64,000 nt of DNA from Enterobacter sp. RHBSTW-00175 (GCF_013927005.1 NZ_CP055930.1:1-64000), one strand, 5' to 3'. Numbered from the stretch's first letter, positions 23,563 to 33,780 are shown. The notes: a model not told the origin generated them from the sequence alone. A program made the numbers and translations.

Positions 23563-24006
23563 ATGGCGCAAAATAGCGCGTTATCAACGCTAAAAGATCT
23601 GGCAGAAAAAGAAGTTGATGATGCCGCATTGCAGCTTGGCGCAATGCGACGCGGGTGCCAGCAGGCTGAAGAACAGTTGAAGATGTTGATCGACTATCAG
23701 CATGAATATCGCACCAACCTCAATACTGACATGACGCAGGGCATTGGTAGCCAGCGCTGGATTAACTATCAGCAGTTTATCCAGACGCTCGAAAAGGCGA
23801 TTGAACAGCATCGCCATCAACTTAACCAGTGGACCCAAAAAGTCGATACGGCGCTGAACTTTTGGCGTGAGAAAAAACAGCGGCTCCAGGCATGGCAAAC
23901 CTTGCAGGACCGGCAGGTGGCTGCAACAACCCTCGCCGAGAACCGACTGGATCAGAAAAAAATGGATGAGTTTGCACAGCGCGCATCAATGAGGAAACCT
24001 GAATGA
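23563..24006 (+). CDS. fliJ: Flagellar export chaperone FliJ
   Basis: FliJ is a coiled-coil protein that links FliI to the gate protein FlhA and escorts empty chaperones. The 147-residue product is almost entirely predicted helix rich in Gln, Glu, Lys and Arg ([19 protein letters not shown]), the normal length. It is 21 bp after fliI with a good ribosome binding site (GGTGGAGGG) and overlaps the fliK start (ATGA). Confidence 0.95.
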   Translation: MAQNSALSTLKDLAEKEVDDAALQLGAMRRGCQQAEEQLKMLIDYQHEYRTNLNTDMTQGIGSQRWINYQQFIQTLEKAIEQHRHQLNQWTQKVDTALNFWREKKQRLQAWQTLQDRQVAATTLAENRLDQKKMDEFAQRASMRKPE

Positions 24007-25241
24007 TCACACTGCAACAACTGCTGATGACCGACAGTGACCTGTCAGCCGGCACGCAGACGGGAAAAGGCACCGACGGTGCGCAAGATTTTCTCTCCCT
24101 GTTGGCTGGCGCCCTGACGGATGCGACCGGTCAGGGTAAAGATGCGCCGCTGACCCTTGCCGACCTGAAAGCGGCCGGCAGCAAGCTGGCAAAAGTCGCA
24201 CAGGATAAAGACGGCGATACCACCCTTCAGGCAAAAATTGCCGATCTGTTGTCACGCCAGGACACGCTCACCGGGGATGAAACCGCGCAATCCACCGCGC
24301 TTCAAAGCCTGGTATCCGGGCTAATGCCTGCAACCCACAGCGATGCCCTGAAAAGCCTGACATCAACGGCCGCCAAAGATGACACCAAAACCGACCTGAA
24401 CGAAGAAGAGCTGGCCGGATTAAGCGCGTTGATGGCGATGCTGCCACACCAGCAGACCGCAACCGCGGTAACTACCCAGGCCGTCAGCACTGAGGGCCAG
24501 GCGGAGAATGTGCTGGCAGGCACTTCACTGGCGCAAGCCAGCACCGGGCAACAACCGGCCCTGACGACTGCCCCGGCGGCTCATGAAAAAGCGCAAACTC
24601 CGCTTCAGTACGCACCTCAGCCACAAACCGCTGATGCTTCAGCCGCTAACGCCCCACTGACGCCCGCTGTAGCCGTTACCGCTGAAAAGCAGGACCTGGC
24701 AAGCCAGTCCTCTTCAACCAGCCCAACGGCAACGCTTGCGCCGATCGTCAGCAGCCAGGCTACCTCACAGCCAGCCGCTACGGTCGCTACCGCGCCGGTA
24801 CTGAGCCAGCCGCTTGGCACCAGCGAATGGCAGCAGACACTGAGCCAGCACATCACCCTGTTCACCAGACAAGGGCAACAAACGGCTGAGCTGCGCCTGC
24901 ACCCGGAAGATCTGGGCCAGGTACAAATTTCGATTAAGATTGATGATAACCAGGCGCAGTTGCAGATGGTGTCTGCGCACAGCCACGTACGTGCGGCACT
25001 GGAAGCAGCGCTGCCGGTTCTGCGTACTTCGCTTGCTGAGAACGGTATTCAGCTTTCACAAAGCAGCGTCAGCAGCGAGAGCTTCTCAGGCCAGCAGCAG
25101 TCTTCATCACAGCAGCAACAGCAGGCCTCGCGTTCCGACCAGCAAGGCGGTTTTAATGAAGAGAGCGACGAGTTACTGACAGCCCCTGCCGCACTGCAAT
25201 CCGCCGCGCGTGGTAACAGCGCTGTAGACATCTTTGCCTAA
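24003..25241 (+). CDS. fliK: Flagellar hook-length control protein FliK
   Basis: FliK is the secreted molecular ruler that sets hook length and switches the export gate through FlhB. The 412-residue product has a variable Ala/Thr/Gln-rich ruler half and the conserved C-terminal switch domain ([19 protein letters not shown], then [20 protein letters not shown]), and ends with a Gln/Ser-rich tail. It is the last gene of the fliFGHIJK operon. Confidence 0.95.
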   Translation: MITLQQLLMTDSDLSAGTQTGKGTDGAQDFLSLLAGALTDATGQGKDAPLTLADLKAAGSKLAKVAQDKDGDTTLQAKIADLLSRQDTLTGDETAQSTALQSLVSGLMPATHSDALKSLTSTAAKDDTKTDLNEEELAGLSALMAMLPHQQTATAVTTQAVSTEGQAENVLAGTSLAQASTGQQPALTTAPAAHEKAQTPLQYAPQPQTADASAANAPLTPAVAVTAEKQDLASQSSSTSPTATLAPIVSSQATSQPAATVATAPVLSQPLGTSEWQQTLSQHITLFTRQGQQTAELRLHPEDLGQVQISIKIDDNQAQLQMVSAHSHVRAALEAALPVLRTSLAENGIQLSQSSVSSESFSGQQQSSSQQQQQASRSDQQGGFNEESDELLTAPAALQSAARGNSAVDIFA

Positions 25242-25255
25242 ACGCCAGAGGTAGC

Positions 25256-25310
25256 GTGATTATCCCCGTCTTTTCCACGCTTTGAGATAAGGCGGACACG
25301 GGATAATCAC
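25256..25310 (+). repeat. Inverted repeat between fliK and fliL
   Basis: The exact 11-bp arms GTGATTATCCC (25256-25266) and GGGATAATCAC (25300-25310) are separated by 33 bp. There is no U-rich tail, so it is unlikely to be a plain terminator. It could fold in the fliK-fliL intergenic mRNA or be a protein site just ahead of the fliL operon. Confidence 0.6.
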
Positions 25311-25347
25311 CTTATTAAGCTGTACCGAAACAGGAAGCTCGTATCAG

Positions 25348-25818
25348 ATGACTGACTCCGCTATAACCAAAAAAAGTAAGCGTTCCATCTGGATCCCGCT
25401 GCTGGTGTTGATCACGCTCGCCGCCTGCGCTACCGCGGGCTATAGTTACTGGCGTATGCAGCAGGAACCTTCCTCTGCTACGGCCAAAGCCGAACCACCA
25501 CCACCACCGGCCCCGGTATTCTTCCCACTGGATACCTTCACCGTTAACCTGGGTGATGCGGATCGGGTGCTTTATGTTGGCATCACGCTGCGCCTGAAAG
25601 ACGAAGCCACCCGTTCTCGTCTGAACGATTACCTTCCTGAAGTGCGTAGCCGTCTTCTGCTGCTGTTCTCTCGTCAGGATGCTTCCACGCTTGCCACCGA
25701 TGACGGTAAGCAGAAGCTGGTCGATGCCATTAAACAAACGCTGGCCACGCCGCTGGTAAATGGTCAACCTAAGCAGGAAGTCACTGACGTTCTGTATACA
25801 GCCTTCATTCTGCGGTAA
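25348..25818 (+). CDS. fliL: Flagellar basal body-associated protein FliL
   Basis: FliL surrounds the stator units at the inner membrane and supports motor torque and swarming. The 156-residue product has one N-terminal transmembrane helix (about residues 14-36), a proline-rich linker ([11 protein letters not shown]) and a periplasmic domain starting [10 protein letters not shown]. Length is typical. It is the first gene of fliLMNOPQR; FlhDC-dependent transcription of this operon is known from E. coli. Confidence 0.95.
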   Translation: MTDSAITKKSKRSIWIPLLVLITLAACATAGYSYWRMQQEPSSATAKAEPPPPPAPVFFPLDTFTVNLGDADRVLYVGITLRLKDEATRSRLNDYLPEVRSRLLLLFSRQDASTLATDDGKQKLVDAIKQTLATPLVNGQPKQEVTDVLYTAFILR

Positions 25819-25822
25819 CGAC

Positions 25823-26827
25823 ATGGGCGACAGTATTCTTTCTCAGGCAGAAATCGATGCGTTGCTTAACGGCGACAGCGATAAGAGTGATGATCCGCAA
25901 CCGGGTCTGAGTGGCGATGACAATATTCGTCCCTATGACCCGAATACCCAGCGTCGCGTGGTGCGCGAGCGTCTTCAGGCGCTGGAGATCATCAACGAAC
26001 GTTTTGCGCGTCAGTTCCGTATGGGGCTGTTTAACCTGCTGCGTCGTAGCCCGGATATCACCGTCGGTGCGATCCGCATTCAGCCGTATCATGAGTTTGC
26101 CCGCAACCTGCCGGTGCCAACCAACCTTAACCTTATTCATCTGAAACCGCTGCGCGGCACCGGGCTGGTTGTGTTCTCGCCAAGCCTGGTCTTCATTGCG
26201 GTTGATAACCTGTTTGGTGGCGATGGCCGTTTCCCGACGAAAGTTGAGGGACGCGAGTTTACCCACACCGAGCAGCGCGTTATCAACCGGATGCTGAAGC
26301 TAGCGCTGGAGTCCTATAGCGACGCGTGGAAAGCGATTAACCCGCTGGATGTGGAGTACGTCCGTTCCGAGATGCAGGTGAAATTTACCAATATCACCAC
26401 ATCGCCGAACGATATCGTCGTTAACACCCCGTTCCATGTCGAGATCGGAAACCTGACCGGTGAGTTCAACATCTGCCTGCCGTTCAGCATGATTGAACCA
26501 CTGCGCGAGCTGCTGGTGAACCCTCCGCTGGAGAACTCACGCCACGAAGATCAGAACTGGCGTGAAAACCTGGTGCGCCAGGTTCAACACTCTCAGCTTG
26601 AGCTGATCGCGAGTTTTGCCGATATCCCGCTGCGGTTATCCCAGATCCTGAAATTACAACCCGGCGATGTTCTGCCGATAGAAAAACCCGACCGCATTAT
26701 TGCCCATGTCGATGGCGTGCCTGTGCTGACAAGCCAGTACGGCACGGTAAACGGCCAGTATGCATTACGCGTTGAGCACTTGATCAACCCGATATTGAAT
26801 TCGCTGAATGAGGAACAGCCCAAATGA
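25823..26827 (+). CDS. fliM: Flagellar motor switch protein FliM
   Basis: FliM is the CheY-P receptor of the C ring. The start at 25823 gives the classic N-terminus MGDSILSQAEIDALLNGD, the CheY-P binding peptide; an in-frame upstream ATG at 25760 would lie inside fliL and is rejected. The 334-residue product also has the middle domain and a C-terminal SpoA domain (about residues 250-325). It begins 4 bp past fliL and overlaps fliN by 4 bp. Confidence 0.97.
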   Translation: MGDSILSQAEIDALLNGDSDKSDDPQPGLSGDDNIRPYDPNTQRRVVRERLQALEIINERFARQFRMGLFNLLRRSPDITVGAIRIQPYHEFARNLPVPTNLNLIHLKPLRGTGLVVFSPSLVFIAVDNLFGGDGRFPTKVEGREFTHTEQRVINRMLKLALESYSDAWKAINPLDVEYVRSEMQVKFTNITTSPNDIVVNTPFHVEIGNLTGEFNICLPFSMIEPLRELLVNPPLENSRHEDQNWRENLVRQVQHSQLELIASFADIPLRLSQILKLQPGDVLPIEKPDRIIAHVDGVPVLTSQYGTVNGQYALRVEHLINPILNSLNEEQPK

Positions 26828-27237
26828 GTGACATGAACAATCCGTCCGATGAAAACAGCGGAGCACTGGACGATCTGTGGGCTGACGCGTTAAACGAGCA
26901 ACAATCCACCCCGAGTAAAAGCGCGGCGGATGCGGTATTCCAGCAGTTAGGCGGCGGCGATGTCAGCGGCACATTGCAGGATATCGACCTGATTATGGAT
27001 ATCCCGGTCAAGTTGACCGTTGAACTGGGCCGTACCCGCATGACCATTAAAGAACTGCTGCGCCTGACGCAGGGTTCCGTGGTGGCGCTGGATGGCCTGG
27101 CCGGTGAACCGCTGGATATTCTGATCAACGGTTATCTGATTGCCCAGGGTGAAGTTGTGGTGGTGGCCGATAAATACGGCGTGCGTATCACTGACATCAT
27201 CACCCCGTCTGAACGTATGCGTCGTCTGAGCCGTTAA
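26824..27237 (+). CDS. fliN: Flagellar motor switch protein FliN
   Basis: FliN forms the bottom of the C ring and helps dock the FliH-FliI export complex. The 137-residue product has a variable N-terminus and a C-terminal SpoA domain (IPVKLTVELGRTRMTIKELL, GSVVALDGLAGEPLDILING). The start overlaps the fliM stop (ATGA). Confidence 0.97.
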   Translation: MSDMNNPSDENSGALDDLWADALNEQQSTPSKSAADAVFQQLGGGDVSGTLQDIDLIMDIPVKLTVELGRTRMTIKELLRLTQGSVVALDGLAGEPLDILINGYLIAQGEVVVVADKYGVRITDIITPSERMRRLSR

Positions 27238-27239
27238 GA

Positions 27240-27614
27240 ATGAAAACCGAGGCAACAGTATCGCAGCCTTCAGCCGTACCCGGTTCGCCCCTGCTCCAGG
27301 TGAGCGGCGCGCTGTTTGGTGTTATTGCCTTTATTCTTATCGTCGCCTGGATTGCTAAACGCTTTGGTCTGGCGGGTAAAACCGCCGCCGGGCGAGGCAT
27401 TAAGGTCAGCGCCAGCACCACGCTTGGGCCACGCGAACGCGTGGTCATTGTCGATGTTGAAGACGCGCGGCTGGTGCTGGGCGTTACCGCAACAAACATC
27501 AATGTATTACATAAACTGCCGCCTGCGCCGGATACGGCTGAAGCGAATGCAGAACCCCCAGCGGATTTTCAGTCCGTCATGAAGAGTTTGCTTAAGCGTT
27601 CCGGGAGATCCTGA
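27240..27614 (+). CDS. fliO: Flagellar biosynthesis protein FliO
   Basis: FliO is a small membrane protein that assists assembly of the FliP ring in the export gate. The 124-residue product has one transmembrane helix ([20 protein letters not shown], about residues 24-43) followed by a cytoplasmic beta-rich domain ([20 protein letters not shown]). It begins 3 bp after fliN and its TGA overlaps the fliP ATG. Confidence 0.95.
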   Translation: MKTEATVSQPSAVPGSPLLQVSGALFGVIAFILIVAWIAKRFGLAGKTAAGRGIKVSASTTLGPRERVVIVDVEDARLVLGVTATNINVLHKLPPAPDTAEANAEPPADFQSVMKSLLKRSGRS

Positions 27615-28351
27615 TGCGCCGTTTGTTATCCCTTACGCTTGCGGGCATCGCCCTGTTTGCGCCTTCCGTTTACGCGCAACTACCTGGTCTGGTCTCCACT
27701 CCGCTCGCTGGCGGCGGTCAAAGCTGGTCGCTTCCCGTTCAGACACTGGTGTTCATTACCTCGCTGACTTTTATCCCGGCAATCCTGCTGATGATGACCA
27801 GCTTTACCCGCATCATTATCGTCTTTGGTCTGCTGCGAAATGCGCTGGGTACTCCATCCGCACCACCTAACCAGGTGCTGTTGGGCTTAGCCCTGTTTTT
27901 AACCTTTTTCATTATGTCGCCGGTTATCGACAAGATTTATACCGACGCCTATCAGCCCTTCAGCGAAGACAAGATTTCAATGCAGGATGCGCTTGAGAAA
28001 GGCGCGCAACCGCTGCGTGAATTTATGCTGCGTCAGACCCGTGAAGCGGATCTGGCCTTATTTGCACGCCTGGCGAACACCGGCGAATTGCAGGGGCCAG
28101 AAGCCGTGCCGATGCGCATTCTGCTGCCCGCTTATGTTACCAGCGAACTAAAAACCGCTTTCCAGATTGGTTTTACCATCTTTATTCCGTTCCTGATTAT
28201 CGACCTGGTGATCGCGAGCGTGTTGATGGCGCTCGGTATGATGATGGTGCCGCCGGCAACCATTGCCCTGCCCTTTAAGATCATGCTTTTTGTGCTGGTT
28301 GATGGCTGGCAATTGCTGGTCAGCTCGCTGGCACAGAGTTTCTACAGTTAA
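27614..28351 (+). CDS. fliP: Flagellar export gate protein FliP
   Basis: FliP is the main subunit (five copies) of the FliPQR export gate. The 245-residue product has a cleavable signal peptide ([16 protein letters not shown], cut after about residue 21), four transmembrane helices, and the conserved [20 protein letters not shown] and [15 protein letters not shown] motifs. It overlaps fliO by one base. Confidence 0.97.
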   Translation: MRRLLSLTLAGIALFAPSVYAQLPGLVSTPLAGGGQSWSLPVQTLVFITSLTFIPAILLMMTSFTRIIIVFGLLRNALGTPSAPPNQVLLGLALFLTFFIMSPVIDKIYTDAYQPFSEDKISMQDALEKGAQPLREFMLRQTREADLALFARLANTGELQGPEAVPMRILLPAYVTSELKTAFQIGFTIFIPFLIIDLVIASVLMALGMMMVPPATIALPFKIMLFVLVDGWQLLVSSLAQSFYS

Positions 28352-28361
28352 GGTACGCGCA

Positions 28362-28631
28362 ATGACGCCAGAATCGGTCATGATGATGGGCACGGAGGCG
28401 ATGAAAGTCGCGATTGCCGTTGCCGCTCCACTGCTGCTTGTTTCACTGGTGACGGGTCTTATCATCAGTATTTTGCAGGCCGCCACCCAGATTAACGAAA
28501 TGACGCTGTCGTTCATTCCGAAAATTATCGCGGTCTTCGTGGCGATGATCATTGCCGGGCCGTGGATGCTGAATTTGCTGCTGGACTACATGCGTAACTT
28601 GTTTACCAATCTGCCGTACATTATCGGCTGA
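28362..28631 (+). CDS. fliQ: Flagellar export gate protein FliQ
   Basis: FliQ is the 89-residue two-helix subunit of the export gate. The start [20 protein letters not shown] at 28362 is the family N-terminus; a longer in-frame start at 28263 lies inside fliP and is rejected. The second helix region [15 protein letters not shown] is highly conserved. It is 10 bp after fliP and 7 bp before fliR. Confidence 0.96.
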   Translation: MTPESVMMMGTEAMKVAIAVAAPLLLVSLVTGLIISILQAATQINEMTLSFIPKIIAVFVAMIIAGPWMLNLLLDYMRNLFTNLPYIIG

Positions 28632-28638
28632 GATAACG

Positions 28639-29424
28639 ATGCTGCACATCACAAGCGATCAGTGGGTTCAGTGGCTGGGAGTCTACTTCTGGCCAATGCT
28701 TCGCATCATGGCGCTTATCTCAACTGCCCCCATTCTTAGCGAAAAGTCTGTCCCCAAACGGGTCAAAGTAGGGCTGGGCATCATCATTACCATCATTGTG
28801 GCCCCTTCGCTGCCGCCAGTGAATATCCCGATTGTGTCAGCAAATGCGCTGTGGGTTGCCATGCAGCAGGTAATGATTGGCGTTGCCGTTGGCTTTACCA
28901 TGCAACTTGCCTTTGCGGCGATTCGTACCGCGGGCGAGCTGATCGGCCTGCAAATGGGCTTATCCTTCGCGACCTTTGTTGACCCGGGTAGTCACCTGAA
29001 CATGCCGGTACTGGCCCGTATCATCGACCTGCTGGCAATGCTGTTGTTCCTGTCGTTCAACGGACATCTGTGGTTGATCTCGATGCTGGTGGATACCTTC
29101 CACACGCTGCCGATTGGCGAGTCGCCGGTCAACAGTAATGCGTTCCTGGCGCTGACGCGTGCCGCCGGGCTTATTTTCCTGAACGGGCTGATGCTGGCGC
29201 TGCCGATCATTACGTTGCTGCTCACCGTTAACCTGTCATTAGGTTTACTGAACAGAATGGCACCACAGTTATCGGTATTTGTCATTGGCTTCCCGGTGAC
29301 GCTGATGGTCGGCCTTTTATTAATGTCATTACTCATGCCACTTATCGCTCCGTTCTGTGAACATTTATTCAGCGAGATATTCAACCTGTTAGCAGATATT
29401 GTCAGTGAACTGCCACGTAAATAA
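28639..29424 (+). CDS. fliR: Flagellar export gate protein FliR
   Basis: FliR is the single-copy subunit that completes the FliP5-Q4-R1 export gate. The 261-residue protein has about six hydrophobic segments and the motifs [18 protein letters not shown] and [16 protein letters not shown]. Length is normal. It is the last gene of the fliL operon. No strong terminator is evident immediately after it. Confidence 0.96.
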   Translation: MLHITSDQWVQWLGVYFWPMLRIMALISTAPILSEKSVPKRVKVGLGIIITIIVAPSLPPVNIPIVSANALWVAMQQVMIGVAVGFTMQLAFAAIRTAGELIGLQMGLSFATFVDPGSHLNMPVLARIIDLLAMLLFLSFNGHLWLISMLVDTFHTLPIGESPVNSNAFLALTRAAGLIFLNGLMLALPIITLLLTVNLSLGLLNRMAPQLSVFVIGFPVTLMVGLLLMSLLMPLIAPFCEHLFSEIFNLLADIVSELPRK

Positions 29425-29451
29425 TAACCCGCAATGTTTACATTGTCTTTC

Positions 29452-29465
29452 TGAGGATATTCCTA
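29452..29465 (+). promoter_or_regulatory. Possible second RcsAB box upstream of rcsA
   Basis: TGAGGATATTCCTA differs from the RcsAB consensus TAAGAATATTCCTA at two positions. It lies about 260 bp upstream of rcsA and 28 bp past fliR, in addition to the better placed box at 29556. Confidence 0.45.
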
Positions 29466-29555
29466 AAATAAAACCCGTAAAACATCTTCCAGGATATATC
29501 TGACGCGGTTTAATTGTTTCTAAGCAACTCACAATACTTAATATTTACTTTACTT

Positions 29556-29569
29556 TAAGATGATTCCTG
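29556..29569 (+). promoter_or_regulatory. RcsAB box of rcsA
   Basis: TAAGATGATTCCTG closely matches the RcsAB box consensus and sits about 150 bp upstream of the rcsA ATG. This is the expected site for autoactivation of rcsA by the RcsA-RcsB heterodimer. Confidence 0.8.
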
Positions 29570-29719
29570 GCAAATTATACGTAACTTTACGGGATAGTGA
29601 GTCCGCCTGAAAGTCTTTGTCATGCTCACAGGTTTATTATGTTTTTCCATCCCGTATGGCTGTTTATGAGCTCTCAGGCAGATGGTGAATTATCGTTACG
29701 CATTGAGTGAGGGTATGCC

Positions 29720-30343
29720 ATGTCAACGATCATTATGGATTTATGCAGTTACACCCGGCTAGGGTTAACCGGGTACCTGGCAAGCAGAGGGGTAAGAAAG
29801 AGGGACATCAACGATGCACACACCGTTGACGAACTTGCAGCCGCTTGCGATGAACTTAAGCCAGGCGTGGTGTTTATTAATGAGGACTGTTTCATTCACG
29901 ACCCAGCCAACAGTCAGCAAATAAAGCAAATCATTAATCAGCATCCTAAAACTCTGTTTATTGTTTTTATGGCGATCGCAAATATCCATTTCGATGAATA
30001 TTTGTTAGTCCGTAACAATTTATTGATCAGTTCTAAGTCGATTAAACCAGAGTCGCTGGATGACATTCTGGGCGATTATTTGAATAAAGAAGTTAAGAAT
30101 GTAGGAGCGGTTAACTTACCGACCCTATCATTAAGCAGAACTGAATCAAGTATGTTAAAAATGTGGATGGCAGGGCAAGGGACAATTCAGATTTCTGACC
30201 AAATGAATATCAAAGCCAAAACGGTATCGTCACATAAAGGAAATATTAAAAGGAAAATTAAAACGCATAATAAGCAAGTGATCTACCACGTCGTCCGCCT
30301 GACCGATAATGTGACGAACGGGATTTTCGTTAACATGCGCTAA
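29720..30343 (+). CDS. rcsA: Capsule/colanic acid co-regulator RcsA
   Basis: RcsA pairs with RcsB to activate colanic acid genes and repress flhDC; it is short-lived because of Lon. The 207-residue product has a degenerate receiver-like N-terminus and a LuxR-type HTH ([20 protein letters not shown], then [16 protein letters not shown]). It is at its normal place between fliR and dsrB. A 295-bp AT-rich leader with RcsAB boxes precedes it, and DsrA, encoded 0.6 kb downstream, is known in E. coli to relieve H-NS silencing of rcsA. Confidence 0.97.
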   Translation: MSTIIMDLCSYTRLGLTGYLASRGVRKRDINDAHTVDELAAACDELKPGVVFINEDCFIHDPANSQQIKQIINQHPKTLFIVFMAIANIHFDEYLLVRNNLLISSKSIKPESLDDILGDYLNKEVKNVGAVNLPTLSLSRTESSMLKMWMAGQGTIQISDQMNIKAKTVSSHKGNIKRKIKTHNKQVIYHVVRLTDNVTNGIFVNMR

Positions 30344-30374
30344 CCCGCTTTTTATCTTTCGTACTCTACCTTTG

Positions 30375-30399
30375 ATCTCTGGCCTGGCCAGAGATTTTT
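30375..30399 (+). terminator. rcsA terminator
   Basis: The stem ATCTCTGG / CCAGAGAT with loop CCTGG is followed by TTTTG, 32 bp past the rcsA stop. Confidence 0.8.
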
Positions 30400-30449
30400 G
30401 CATGTATTTAGCCAGATGCCGGGCACGCAGAGTGCTGCCCGACCCGCGA

Positions 30450-30638
30450 TTATTCCACCGTTTCCACAAAAATCCCATCCGGGTGCCCCAGTTCGTTAAA
30501 GAACCAGATACCGAGCGGGTAGTCTTCCAGCGACACCAGGTACATGATGCCTTCATTGAACTCTTCTATTGCCAGCACGACGCCTGGGCGGCGCGGCCCA
30601 CCGTCCGTTTTGACAGTTACCCGATCGTTGACCTTCAT
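30450..30638 (-). CDS. dsrB: DsrB family protein
   Basis: This is a 62-residue protein of unknown function, conserved next to rcsA and dsrA. The start at 30638 ([19 protein letters not shown]) is preceded by AGGAGGAAT, an ideal ribosome binding site; an in-frame ATG 12 codons upstream is rejected. It is predicted to be small, soluble and beta-rich (SH3-like). It is transcribed toward rcsA. Confidence 0.95.
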   Translation of the reverse strand: MKVNDRVTVKTDGGPRRPGVVLAIEEFNEGIMYLVSLEDYPLGIWFFNELGHPDGIFVETVE

Positions 30639-30765
30639 ACATTCCTCCTGTGGTTTTGAGCCAGTGTAGAACAAATCTCAAAAACTCACATCGGCGCCTG
30701 GCGCGAATGGCGTTTTTGTGTGCGGTCTATACTTAAGAGTGGACGGGTTGAAGGAGGTGTAAGTA

Positions 30766-30978
30766 ATGAAGACCGGAAATGAGAAGAGCGATATCGATGT
30801 GAATGTCGATGCCCTGCTCGCCGCCATTAATGAAATTAGTGAGAGTGAAGTTCGCCGGAGGGAAGACGACCCTACGCGAGTCATGGTAAACGGGCGGGAT
30901 TACCATACCTATCGCGAGCTCGCCGAAGCCTTTGAGCTTGATATTCACGACTTTAGCGTGACGGAAATAAACCGTTAA
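30766..30978 (+). CDS. yodD: YodD family protein
   Basis: This is a 70-residue acidic protein. E. coli YodD is known as a stress-induced protein without an assigned activity. It is recognised by the core VDALLAAINEISESEVRR and the ending FELDIHDFSVTEINR. A GAAGGAGGTG ribosome binding site precedes the ATG. It is divergent from dsrB and convergent with dsrA, whose terminator begins 5 bp past the yodD stop. Confidence 0.93.
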   Translation: MKTGNEKSDIDVNVDALLAAINEISESEVRRREDDPTRVMVNGRDYHTYRELAEAFELDIHDFSVTEINR

Positions 30979-30982
30979 CGCG

Positions 30983-31073
30983 AAAAAAATCCCGGTCATG
31001 GGGATGGCCGGGATGAAACTTGCTTATGCAAGAAGCACTTGAAAATTCGTTACACCAGGAAATCTGATGTGCC
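30983..31073 (-). ncRNA. dsrA: DsrA small regulatory RNA
   Basis: DsrA is an Hfq-binding sRNA that activates rpoS translation and represses hns. The minus strand matches E. coli DsrA through CACATCAGATTTCCTGGTGT, AACGAATTTT and AAGTGCTTCTTGC, the rpoS- and hns-pairing region, then AAGCAAGTTTCATCCCGG. It ends in a Rho-independent terminator with arms ATCCCGG and CCGGGAT and a run of seven T. Ends are set by alignment from memory, about 91 nt. The terminator loop differs from E. coli. The location beside rcsA, dsrB and yodD is as expected. Confidence 0.93.
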
Positions 31074-31234
31074 ATCCACACTATCCCCAACAATTTTGTA
31101 TGACAAGCAAATATTCTCTATATAAATATTACTTAGTACCAATGTTCGTTTGAGTTATGTGTACCAACATGCGACGTCAGCGGGTTTAACGGTATCGGTT
31201 CCATAACAAAACCATTCGACGCGTGGCTCTTTTT

Positions 31235-31248
31235 TAGGAATATTCTTA
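31235..31248 (-). promoter_or_regulatory. Perfect RcsAB box upstream of mpgP
   Basis: TAGGAATATTCTTA on the plus strand is the exact reverse complement of the RcsAB consensus TAAGAATATTCCTA. It ends 31 bp before the mpgP ATG at 31280, and is about 160 bp upstream of the dsrA 5' end on the other side. Confidence 0.7.
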
Positions 31249-31279
31249 AAAAATAGCTAATTCTATATCAGGAGTTGTT

Positions 31280-32089
31280 ATGCCTTCACTACAGGACACC
31301 CTGCTGGTTTTTACTGACCTCGACGGTACGCTGCTGGATATCCATACCTACGACTGGCAACCCGCGATGCCCTGGCTGGACAGGCTCCAGGACTATCAGA
31401 TCCCGGTCATTCTCTGTAGCAGTAAAACGGCAGCGGAGGTTATTGCTATCCAGCAGGATCTGGGTCTTGAAGGATTACCGTTCATTGCTGAAAACGGCGC
31501 GGTGATACAGTTGGATGTACGCTGGGAAGCACACCCAGCGGCACCCCGGCTGATAAAAGGCATTTCGCACAGCAACATTCGCCACTTTATCGAACAACTC
31601 CGCCAGCAAGAGGGCTACAAATTCACCACCTTTGACGACGTTGACGAGCGCGTCATCAGCGAGTGGACCGGCCTTAACCGCCCCCGTGCAACGCTGGCGC
31701 GCCGGCATGAGGCTTCCGTTACGCTTATCTGGCGCGACAGCGATGAACAAATGGTACGCTTTGAAGATGATCTCGCCCGTCGGGGGCTGAAGTTTGTTCA
31801 GGGTGCCCGCTTCTGGCACATACTGGATGCGCGTGAAGGGAAAGATCGGGCGGTAATCTGGTTAATTGAACAATACCGCGTGCTTGAAGGGATAACACCC
31901 ACCACGCTGGGCCTGGGTGATGGTCCCAATGATGCCCCGCTTCTGGACAGCGTTGATTTCGCCGTGATAGTCAAAGGGATCAACCGCCAGGGTGTACAGC
32001 TTAAAGATGATAATCCCGCGCGGGTGTATCACACCAGACTCCCCGGCCCTGCTGGCTGGCACGAGGGGCTGGATCACTTCTTATCCTGA
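31280..32089 (+). CDS. mpgP: Mannosyl-3-phosphoglycerate phosphatase-related HAD hydrolase
   Basis: This is YedP/MpgP, a HAD-IIB phosphatase annotated for mannosyl-3-phosphoglycerate, the precursor of the solute mannosylglycerate. The 269-residue protein has motif I DLDGTLLD (nucleophile Asp13), motif II with CSSKT, and motif [19 protein letters not shown]. No mannosyl-3-phosphoglycerate synthase gene is nearby, so the real substrate is uncertain. It carries a perfect RcsAB box just upstream. Its end overlaps the convergent dgcQ by 16 bp. Confidence 0.9.
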   Translation: MPSLQDTLLVFTDLDGTLLDIHTYDWQPAMPWLDRLQDYQIPVILCSSKTAAEVIAIQQDLGLEGLPFIAENGAVIQLDVRWEAHPAAPRLIKGISHSNIRHFIEQLRQQEGYKFTTFDDVDERVISEWTGLNRPRATLARRHEASVTLIWRDSDEQMVRFEDDLARRGLKFVQGARFWHILDAREGKDRAVIWLIEQYRVLEGITPTTLGLGDGPNDAPLLDSVDFAVIVKGINRQGVQLKDDNPARVYHTRLPGPAGWHEGLDHFLS

Positions 32090-33780
32090 TCGTCCCACAC
32101 TACCTGATTACGCCCACCTTGTTTTGCCAGATACAACCGGGCATCCGCTATAGACTGAAGTTGCTCGAAGTCGTAGTTGCCCTTTTCCTGCGCACAGCTC
32201 ACGCCAAGTGATGCGCTGACGCGCACAGTGGTGCTTTTTTTCACCAGGATCTCTTTGCTGTTGATGCGTGACCGAATGCGCTCTGCTATCTCTGCCGCCT
32301 CTTCCAGGGCAATACCCGGCAGTACCACACAGAACTCCTCTCCACCCACGCGTCCGGCGACATCGTTGGTACGAAGCGCGCTGACAATCAGCCCCGCCGA
32401 ATGTGATAACACCCGGTCCCCGGCCTGATGGCCGAAGCGGTCATTAATGTTTTTGAAGTGATCGAGATCGATCTGGATAACCGAGAATGGCAGCGACTGC
32501 TGAGAACAGCTCTTCGCCAGTATTTTTGCGCGTTCGAAGAGTGCACCGCGATTATTCAGACGAGTCAACGGGTCATGCCACGCCTGCCATTGCAAGGTGT
32601 GCTGAAGCGCATACATGTTACTGACCATCCGACGGATCACCAGCCAGGAGATCAACAGCATGGCGGTAAAGAGCGCCCACAACAACGCAAGAACAATGCT
32701 GATACTGCCAAAATCACCCCGTACACCGTCATGCAGCGTATGAACGCGCAGAACAACGCCATCAAAGTGATCCAGCCGTTCCCAGCTCACAAAGCGACTG
32801 CCCAGGCGGATCCCGCCCTCAGTATCGCTTTCGATATCATAGGCCATCTGCGCCAGCTCGCGTTCGTCAAAATGGTTAATGTTGCCCGCGGTGGGCGCTG
32901 AAGTGGCAATCAGATTGAGCCGGGTATCGTAAAGCTGGTACTCCCCTTCCGTTTGATCGGACGTCGCATCTTTCAGGAGACGCTTCATGGTGGAGAAGGA
33001 AAAATCCATCGCCACAACACCGTACCAGTAATGGTCGAAATAGATGGGCACGCTGGCGGTAATTGCCTGCTCCCCACCGGTCCAGGAGGACGGTGGGGAG
33101 ATAAACCAACGCACCGCGCGCGCGCGATTCGCGCGCTCAGATTGCTGTACAAACCACGGCTGCGTCACCAGTTGATAATAGCGAGGAACGATATCTTCCG
33201 TGTGGGAGACGGTGTCCGTTGAGAGATAAAATCCGGCACGAGAAACGTACACAACCCGCTCTTCCTGACGCGTCGACGAGGAGCCAAGACGCAGCAAATA
33301 CCCTACTTCAAGCGCTGCAGAGAGTTCGTTATTCAACAGATCGTCATCGCGATTCAGGAGCGTGGTTTTCTCTACAAACGCATCCGACACGCCATTTATC
33401 GGTAGCGTGCGGTCTTTATCAACCGCGAGCTGCCAGGAAGGGATGTTACGCAGGTCTTCGAAACGCTGAACGGCTTCATGTAATACGCCGAAAGCCAGTG
33501 GGAGCTGGAGCGCATCACGCATACCGTGGCGGAAAAAAAGCAGTTTATCCACGCTGAACTGCAATTGTCTGTCCAGCGCCGTAGCGACCGTTTCCAGGTG
33601 ATTGTGTTGGCTGGAGACATACGCCCCCTCAAGCACCACCACTTCACGCCAGGTCAGTAGGGTGGAAAAGACTAACACCACCAGAAAACAGAGATTAACA
33701 ATCAAGCGGGGATTGCTGCGTTTGCGCAGCCATTGCAGAAAAGTTTGTTTCACCACATAGGTATCGCGCTGCACACACAC
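32074..33780 (-). CDS. dgcQ: Membrane-anchored diguanylate cyclase DgcQ
   Basis: DgcQ (YedQ) makes cyclic di-GMP and in E. coli and Salmonella relates to cellulose production. The 568-residue protein has an N-terminal transmembrane helix (about residues 26-44), a periplasmic CHASE7-like sensor (about 45-350), a second helix ([20 protein letters not shown]) and a C-terminal GGDEF domain with an intact active site GGEEF and an inhibitory I-site RTND five residues before it. The first codon is GTG; a slightly later GTG ([12 protein letters not shown]) is an alternative start. Confidence 0.94.
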   Translation of the reverse strand: MCVQRDTYVVKQTFLQWLRKRSNPRLIVNLCFLVVLVFSTLLTWREVVVLEGAYVSSQHNHLETVATALDRQLQFSVDKLLFFRHGMRDALQLPLAFGVLHEAVQRFEDLRNIPSWQLAVDKDRTLPINGVSDAFVEKTTLLNRDDDLLNNELSAALEVGYLLRLGSSSTRQEERVVYVSRAGFYLSTDTVSHTEDIVPRYYQLVTQPWFVQQSERANRARAVRWFISPPSSWTGGEQAITASVPIYFDHYWYGVVAMDFSFSTMKRLLKDATSDQTEGEYQLYDTRLNLIATSAPTAGNINHFDERELAQMAYDIESDTEGGIRLGSRFVSWERLDHFDGVVLRVHTLHDGVRGDFGSISIVLALLWALFTAMLLISWLVIRRMVSNMYALQHTLQWQAWHDPLTRLNNRGALFERAKILAKSCSQQSLPFSVIQIDLDHFKNINDRFGHQAGDRVLSHSAGLIVSALRTNDVAGRVGGEEFCVVLPGIALEEAAEIAERIRSRINSKEILVKKSTTVRVSASLGVSCAQEKGNYDFEQLQSIADARLYLAKQGGRNQVVWDDQDKK

